DNA of 24,740 nt, taken from the IMG/VR virus record IMGVR_UViG_3300049810_000060, positions 1-24,740 of that record; one strand, 5' to 3'. The notes beneath the pieces were generated by a model. It was not told the origin of the DNA and did no database searches. It saw only the letters and a program-made list of their open reading frames with translations. This DNA comes from a virus. Position numbers and translations under genes: made by a program. Shown piece by piece: positions 21,775-24,740 of this stretch. The stretch's first letter is position 1, and each line of letters begins with the position of its first letter.

Positions 21775-23877
21775 TTATTTTTGCCCAATTGGTAGACCTT
21801 GGTTGTTAAAGTTATGTGCTAACATTCCATTAACAAAGAAGTTCGAGTTATCTTCAATATCAGTTAAGTTATAAACTTCCATTTCTGAATGTTCTTCTAC
21901 TGATACTATCTCTAGTCCCATTTCATCTTGTCTATCAAACATTATTCCATCTAACATACTGAATACACTATCTCCAACTGTAAGTTCATGTGTTTCTATA
22001 TCTTCCATCCAACTATGTTCTTTGACTGATTTCTCAACATCAAATGCACCCCATTCGCCATTTGGTAGCATCAATGGGTGAGTATCAGTCATCTGTAGAA
22101 TTCTACCATCTGAGAATGTTATATCCCATATAGAACTGATTGGTTGAGGATTAATTTGTTGTATTCTCTTAGGTTCAAGTAATTTAGTACTTTCGTTCCA
22201 AGACATGACCCATTGACCAATAACACATGACTCGATAGGTGCATGTGAACCATCGCCTAACCATATCATTGAACCTGGAGCGAAGCAACCTCCGCCTCCT
22301 CCTCCACCACCAAAGGTAAACGGATTTCTGTATCCATAAGATGCAGGAGACTGATTGTTTGCAATCGAAGGCGTTCTATGTTGATAAGTGAAAGGATTTC
22401 TTCCACTAAATGGGTTTCTAGCAGAGTTTGGTTGTCTTGCCTGATAAGTGAACGGTTGTCTTGCACTAAATGGTTGTCTAGCACTATTCGGTTGTCTTGC
22501 CTGATATGTACTAGGTGACCTGTGATTATATGAACTAGGCGACCTATGGTCGTATGTAAATGGTTGTCTTGCACTAAATGGGTTTCTAGCAGCGTTAGGT
22601 TGTCTTGCCTGATATGTACTAGGTGACCTATGTTGATATGTACTAGGCGACCTATGGTCATATGTATATGGTGACCTGTGATTATATGTAGTAGGTGACC
22701 TATGGTTGTAAGTAAACGGATTACGATATGTAAACGGTGACCTATGGTCATATGTAAATGGCGACCTATGTTGATAAGTAAACGGACTTCTATAAGGTGA
22801 CCTATGGTCATATGTACCAGGTTGTCTATTGTTGTAAGTACTAGGATTCTGGTAAATACTTGGCGACTGATGCTGATAACTACTAGGTTGTCTGTTCTGA
22901 TAGGTACTCGGATTCTGGTAAATACTTGGCGACTGATGCTGATAAGTACTAGGTTGTCTGTTCTGATAGGTACTTGGATTCTGATAGATACTCGGTGACT
23001 GATGTTGATAAGTCAACGGACTTCTATGCTGATAAGTGAACGGACTTCTATAAGGCGACCTATGGTCATATGTCAACGGACTTCTATGGTCATATGTAAA
23101 CGGACTTCTATAAGGTGACCTATGGTCATATGTTAAAGGAGACCTGTGATTATAAGTAAACGGATTACGATATGTAAACGGTGACCTATGGTCATATGTA
23201 AATGGTGACCTATGTTGATAGATGAACGGACTTCTATAAGGCGACCTATGGTCATATGTATTAGGTTGTCTATTACTATATGTAGAAGGTGACCTATGGT
23301 CATATGTAAATGGTGACCTATGTTGATATGTCAACGGACTTCTATGTTGATATGTCAACGGACTTCTATGATTATATGTAGAAGGATCCTGATATGTTCT
23401 AGGGTCTCTATATGTAGAAGGTGACCTATGTTGATATGTGCCAGGTTGTCTAGCATTTCTAATATTAGGTTCTTGTTGTGACCTAATATTTGGTTCTTGT
23501 TGATTTCTAATATTAGGTTCTTGTGCATTTACTGGATTTTGATAAATCGCAGGTTGTCTTCTATCTCTAATATTAGGTTCTTGTGCATTAGCAATATAAG
23601 GATAAGGATTCTGTTTGTTTCTTATATTAGGTTCTTGTGCATTAGCAATATAAGGATAAGGATTCTGTCTGTTTCTTATATTGGGTTCTTGTGCGTTTGC
23701 GATATAAGGATAAGGTTGTTGAACACTCTGTTGTCCAGAAGCATTATTCCAACCGGTAGGCGTCTTTACATAAATCTGGTCTGCAGCTTTCCATGTGCCT
23801 GAGTCTGTTTTTACCCATGCACCTCGGGTTGCATTCCAACCGGTTGGTGTTTTTACCTTTTGTGAGCCTGTCGCCAT
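21775..23877 (-). CDS. Repeat fibre protein with C-terminal Hint (intein-like) domain
   Basis: A 700-aa protein. Residues 1-50 hold two copies of VKTPTGWN (8-15 and 37-44), a W/G motif common at the N-terminus of phage tail proteins. Residues about 52-520 are about 8-residue Pro-centred repeats: first NPYPYIANAQEPNIRN, then mostly (D/N/Q)HRSP(F/L/S)TY, with QARQPNSA units near the end. Residues 523-530 are eight Gly. Residues 531-689 are a Hint domain: C531-FAPGSMIWLGDG, block B TDTH (597-600), block F VYNLTDIEDNSNFFVNG, terminal H688-N689. It has no endonuclease insert. Eleven residues follow, starting with Phe690 rather than Cys/Ser/Thr, so canonical splicing is not expected. N- or C-terminal self-cleavage is possible. 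Tail-fibre or surface role inferred from position after a fibre gene. The ribosome-binding site is AAGGA. Confidence 0.85.
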   Translation of the reverse strand: MATGSQKVKTPTGWNATRGAWVKTDSGTWKAADQIYVKTPTGWNNASGQQSVQQPYPYIANAQEPNIRNRQNPYPYIANAQEPNIRNKQNPYPYIANAQEPNIRDRRQPAIYQNPVNAQEPNIRNQQEPNIRSQQEPNIRNARQPGTYQHRSPSTYRDPRTYQDPSTYNHRSPLTYQHRSPLTYQHRSPFTYDHRSPSTYSNRQPNTYDHRSPYRSPFIYQHRSPFTYDHRSPFTYRNPFTYNHRSPLTYDHRSPYRSPFTYDHRSPLTYDHRSPYRSPFTYQHRSPLTYQHQSPSIYQNPSTYQNRQPSTYQHQSPSIYQNPSTYQNRQPSSYQHQSPSIYQNPSTYNNRQPGTYDHRSPYRSPFTYQHRSPFTYDHRSPFTYRNPFTYNHRSPTTYNHRSPYTYDHRSPSTYQHRSPSTYQARQPNAARNPFSARQPFTYDHRSPSSYNHRSPSTYQARQPNSARQPFSARQPFTYQARQPNSARNPFSGRNPFTYQHRTPSIANNQSPASYGYRNPFTFGGGGGGGGCFAPGSMIWLGDGSHAPIESCVIGQWVMSWNESTKLLEPKRIQQINPQPISSIWDITFSDGRILQMTDTHPLMLPNGEWGAFDVEKSVKEHSWMEDIETHELTVGDSVFSMLDGIMFDRQDEMGLEIVSVEEHSEMEVYNLTDIEDNSNFFVNGMLAHNFNNQGLPIGQK
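21811..22287 (-). other. Hint autoprocessing domain (159 residues)
   Basis: This stretch encodes residues 531-689 of the 700-aa protein. Catalytic elements are all present: first-residue Cys, block-B TxxH (T597, H600), block-F strand ending NFFVNGMLAHN, and the final His-Asn. Size fits a mini-intein or bacterial intein-like domain. The residue after Asn is Phe. Confidence 0.88.
22710..22816 (-). repeat. 107-bp duplicated block, copy A
   Basis: Nearly identical to 23154-23260 (444 bases away). Both encode PYRSPF-x-YQHRSPFTYDHRSPFTYRNPFTY. A large segmental duplication inside the repeat gene. Confidence 0.85.
22838..23010 (-). repeat. 66-bp tandem repeats
   Basis: A 66-bp period (for example the matches at 22861, 22927 and 22993) encodes three copies of a 22-residue unit containing QHQSPSIYQNPSTYQNRQPS. 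Copies differ by a few bases only, indicating recent expansion. Confidence 0.85.
23154..23260 (-). repeat. 107-bp duplicated block, copy B
   Basis: Partner of 22710-22816, in the same orientation and the same gene, with only scattered base differences. Confidence 0.85.
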
Positions 23878-23903
23878 ATTATATAGTCCTTAAAATACTA
23901 TTC

Positions 23904-23911
23904 TATTTATT
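23904..23911 (-). promoter_or_regulatory. Possible late promoter AATAAATA for the Hint-repeat gene
   Basis: AATAAATA on the minus strand overlaps the stop codon of the upstream fibre gene and lies 26 nt before the ATG. It has one mismatch to the late consensus, at the first base, where the other boxes here also vary. Confidence 0.45.
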
Positions 23912-24740
23912 AAGAGTAAAGAACCCATAAATCGCCAACTGCGCCATCACTTCCGCCTGGTGCTGATGTTGACTGATATATGTTTCTCGCTGTGCCACCA
24001 CTGTTTGTTGCATTTGTAATTGTCAATGCGCCAGTGTTTACTGCACTTGGGGTAATCGTTAAATCACCTGTTGATGCACCTGTAAATGTTCCTGTTCCGA
24101 ATGTGACTGCATCAGCACTTTCATCCCAACCAATAAATACATTGGCATCACTTCCTCTTTCGATAACAAAACCTGAATCGCCTGAAGCAGAACCACTATT
24201 ACCTGTCCCTAACTCTATAAGTTGGTCTTCGATAGTTGTATTTGTTGCCGAATTGGTTACTGTTGAACCATTAACTGTTAAGTCGCCTGTGAGAACTAAG
24301 TTTCCAAATTGAACATTACTTGATGTTCCAACTGCCTGTCCAATAGAGATTGTTGCGGTTGCACCTTCTCCAGAACCACTTACTGAGACACCAGTTCCTT
24401 GACTTACACCTGCAATATAATTACCTGTTGTGTCTGTTCCAAGTGCGACTGAGTTAGCAGCGACTGTAGTAGAGATACTAACATCACCTAAATTGGTCAT
24501 TGTAGCAGAACCTGTCACATCGCCTGTCAAGGATATTGTTGGGTCACTAACATTCAAATCAATTGTGCCATCTGCATCTTGATATGTTGCAGTAATACCA
24601 CTTTCAGTATTACTTGAGAACATCGCCCCAGCGATATCTTGTACATTCTCTGTTGATAATTGAGTGTTAGTTGTTGTGACTGAACCACCCAATGCAACTG
24701 ATTGACCATCAATTGTTATCGTACTATTAGCAAGTTTTGC
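23910..24740 (-). CDS. Tail-fibre-like structural protein, C-terminal part
   Basis: Open frame from the window edge to the stop at 23910; 276 residues are visible and the N-terminus lies outside. The first visible residues AKLANSTITIDGQSVALGGSV are part of a longer protein, so a TTG at 24690-24692 should not be taken as a start. Composition is Gly/Ser/Thr/Asn-rich and beta-strand-prone. It includes phrases like GTGVSVSGSGEGATATISIG, VQFGNLVLTGDLTVNGSTVTNSATNTTIEDQLIELGTG, and a terminal SAPGGSDGAVGDLWVLYS. This style is common to phage tail fibre and tail collar proteins in cyanophages and other marine myoviruses, where the DLTVNG segment often precedes a receptor-binding or trimerisation part. 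Directly upstream of the Hint-repeat gene. Confidence 0.85.
   Translation of the reverse strand, partial: AKLANSTITIDGQSVALGGSVTTTNTQLSTENVQDIAGAMFSSNTESGITATYQDADGTIDLNVSDPTISLTGDVTGSATMTNLGDVSISTTVAANSVALGTDTTGNYIAGVSQGTGVSVSGSGEGATATISIGQAVGTSSNVQFGNLVLTGDLTVNGSTVTNSATNTTIEDQLIELGTGNSGSASGDSGFVIERGSDANVFIGWDESADAVTFGTGTFTGASTGDLTITPSAVNTGALTITNATNSGGTARNIYQSTSAPGGSDGAVGDLWVLYS

Noticed and set aside
21811-22287. A true splicing intein with homing endonuclease
   Set aside because: The +1 residue is Phe, the C-terminal flank is only 11 residues, and no LAGLIDADG or HNH motif lies between blocks B and F.
20300-23800. CRISPR-like short direct repeats
   Set aside because: The units are contiguous or codon-phased multiples of about 24 bp inside long open frames; there are no unique spacers of constant length and no cas genes.
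20261-23802. Other-frame open reading frames in the repeat genes on both strands
   Set aside because: A codon-phased repeat without stop codons keeps other frames open too; these frames give Leu/Ile/Arg repeats with no start signals.
24690-24692. TTG as the start of the fibre-like gene
   Set aside because: The frame stays open to the window edge with fibre-like residues before it, so this is an internal codon of a truncated gene.
20268-24740. Diversity-generating retroelement acting on the fibre genes
   Set aside because: No reverse transcriptase and no template/variable repeat pair with adenine-specific changes is visible; the repeats are tandem and coding.
1-24740. tRNA genes, insertion sequences, introns
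   Set aside because: I saw no cloverleaf-like intergenic stretch, no transposase or inverted-repeat-bounded element, and the core genes (gp17, gp20, gp23) are uninterrupted. Intergenic gaps are all well under 300 bases.

Overview
The window is a contiguous piece of a T4-like (Straboviridae/Kyanoviridae-type) myovirus genome, A+T-rich, with every gene I accept on the minus strand. The block gp13-gp14-gp15-gp16-gp17-gp18-gp19-gp20-gp67-gp68-gp21-gp22-gp23-...-uvsY-uvsW is the conserved T4 late/recombination core. The compact major capsid protein, the absence of a gp24 vertex gene, the repeated 2OG-Fe(II) oxygenase genes and the style of the tail-fibre repeats resemble marine cyanophages and pelagimyophages. 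No photosynthesis gene or other host marker is visible, so the host is not determined.

Read in the direction of transcription (high to low coordinates), the window starts inside a tail-fibre-like gene (24740-23910). Two very unusual proteins follow, built from about 8-residue Pro-centred repeats. The first (700 aa, 23877-21775) ends in an octaglycine and a 159-residue Hint (intein-like) domain. The second (488 aa, 21734-20268) consists of repeats only. Next comes an accessory cluster: a glycosyltransferase with an extra N-terminal domain, a small protein with a possible tail-fibre-accessory domain, two 2OG-Fe(II) oxygenases flanking a DUF6065-like protein, and a small membrane/coiled-coil protein. 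The morphogenesis core runs from gp13 to gp23 (15551-2331), interrupted by another small 2OG oxygenase between gp15 and gp16. After gp23 come a small conserved-looking protein, a second tail-tube-like protein, the recombination mediator UvsY, a fourth 2OG oxygenase and the N-terminus of the UvsW helicase.

Expression signals are legible. T4-type late promoter boxes (TATAAATA and CATAAATA on the minus strand) precede gp22, gp20, gp18 (a tandem pair), gp13, the 86-aa membrane protein and the tail-tube-like gene. In three of them the box lies exactly 5 nt from the ATG, which suggests leaderless late mRNAs. Two strong UUCG-loop terminators flank the small gene after gp23. Most other junctions are TAATG, ATGA or longer overlaps, pointing to translational coupling.

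The most interesting system candidate combines the repeat proteins (one invariant Pro per about 8 residues, HRSP-x-TY and Q-EPNIR-N units), a self-processing Hint domain with a non-nucleophilic +1 residue, several prolyl-hydroxylase-superfamily enzymes and a glycosyltransferase. Together they could make a hydroxylated, glycosylated, self-cleaved extensin-like fibre. This is inference; only the gene content and motifs are seen directly.
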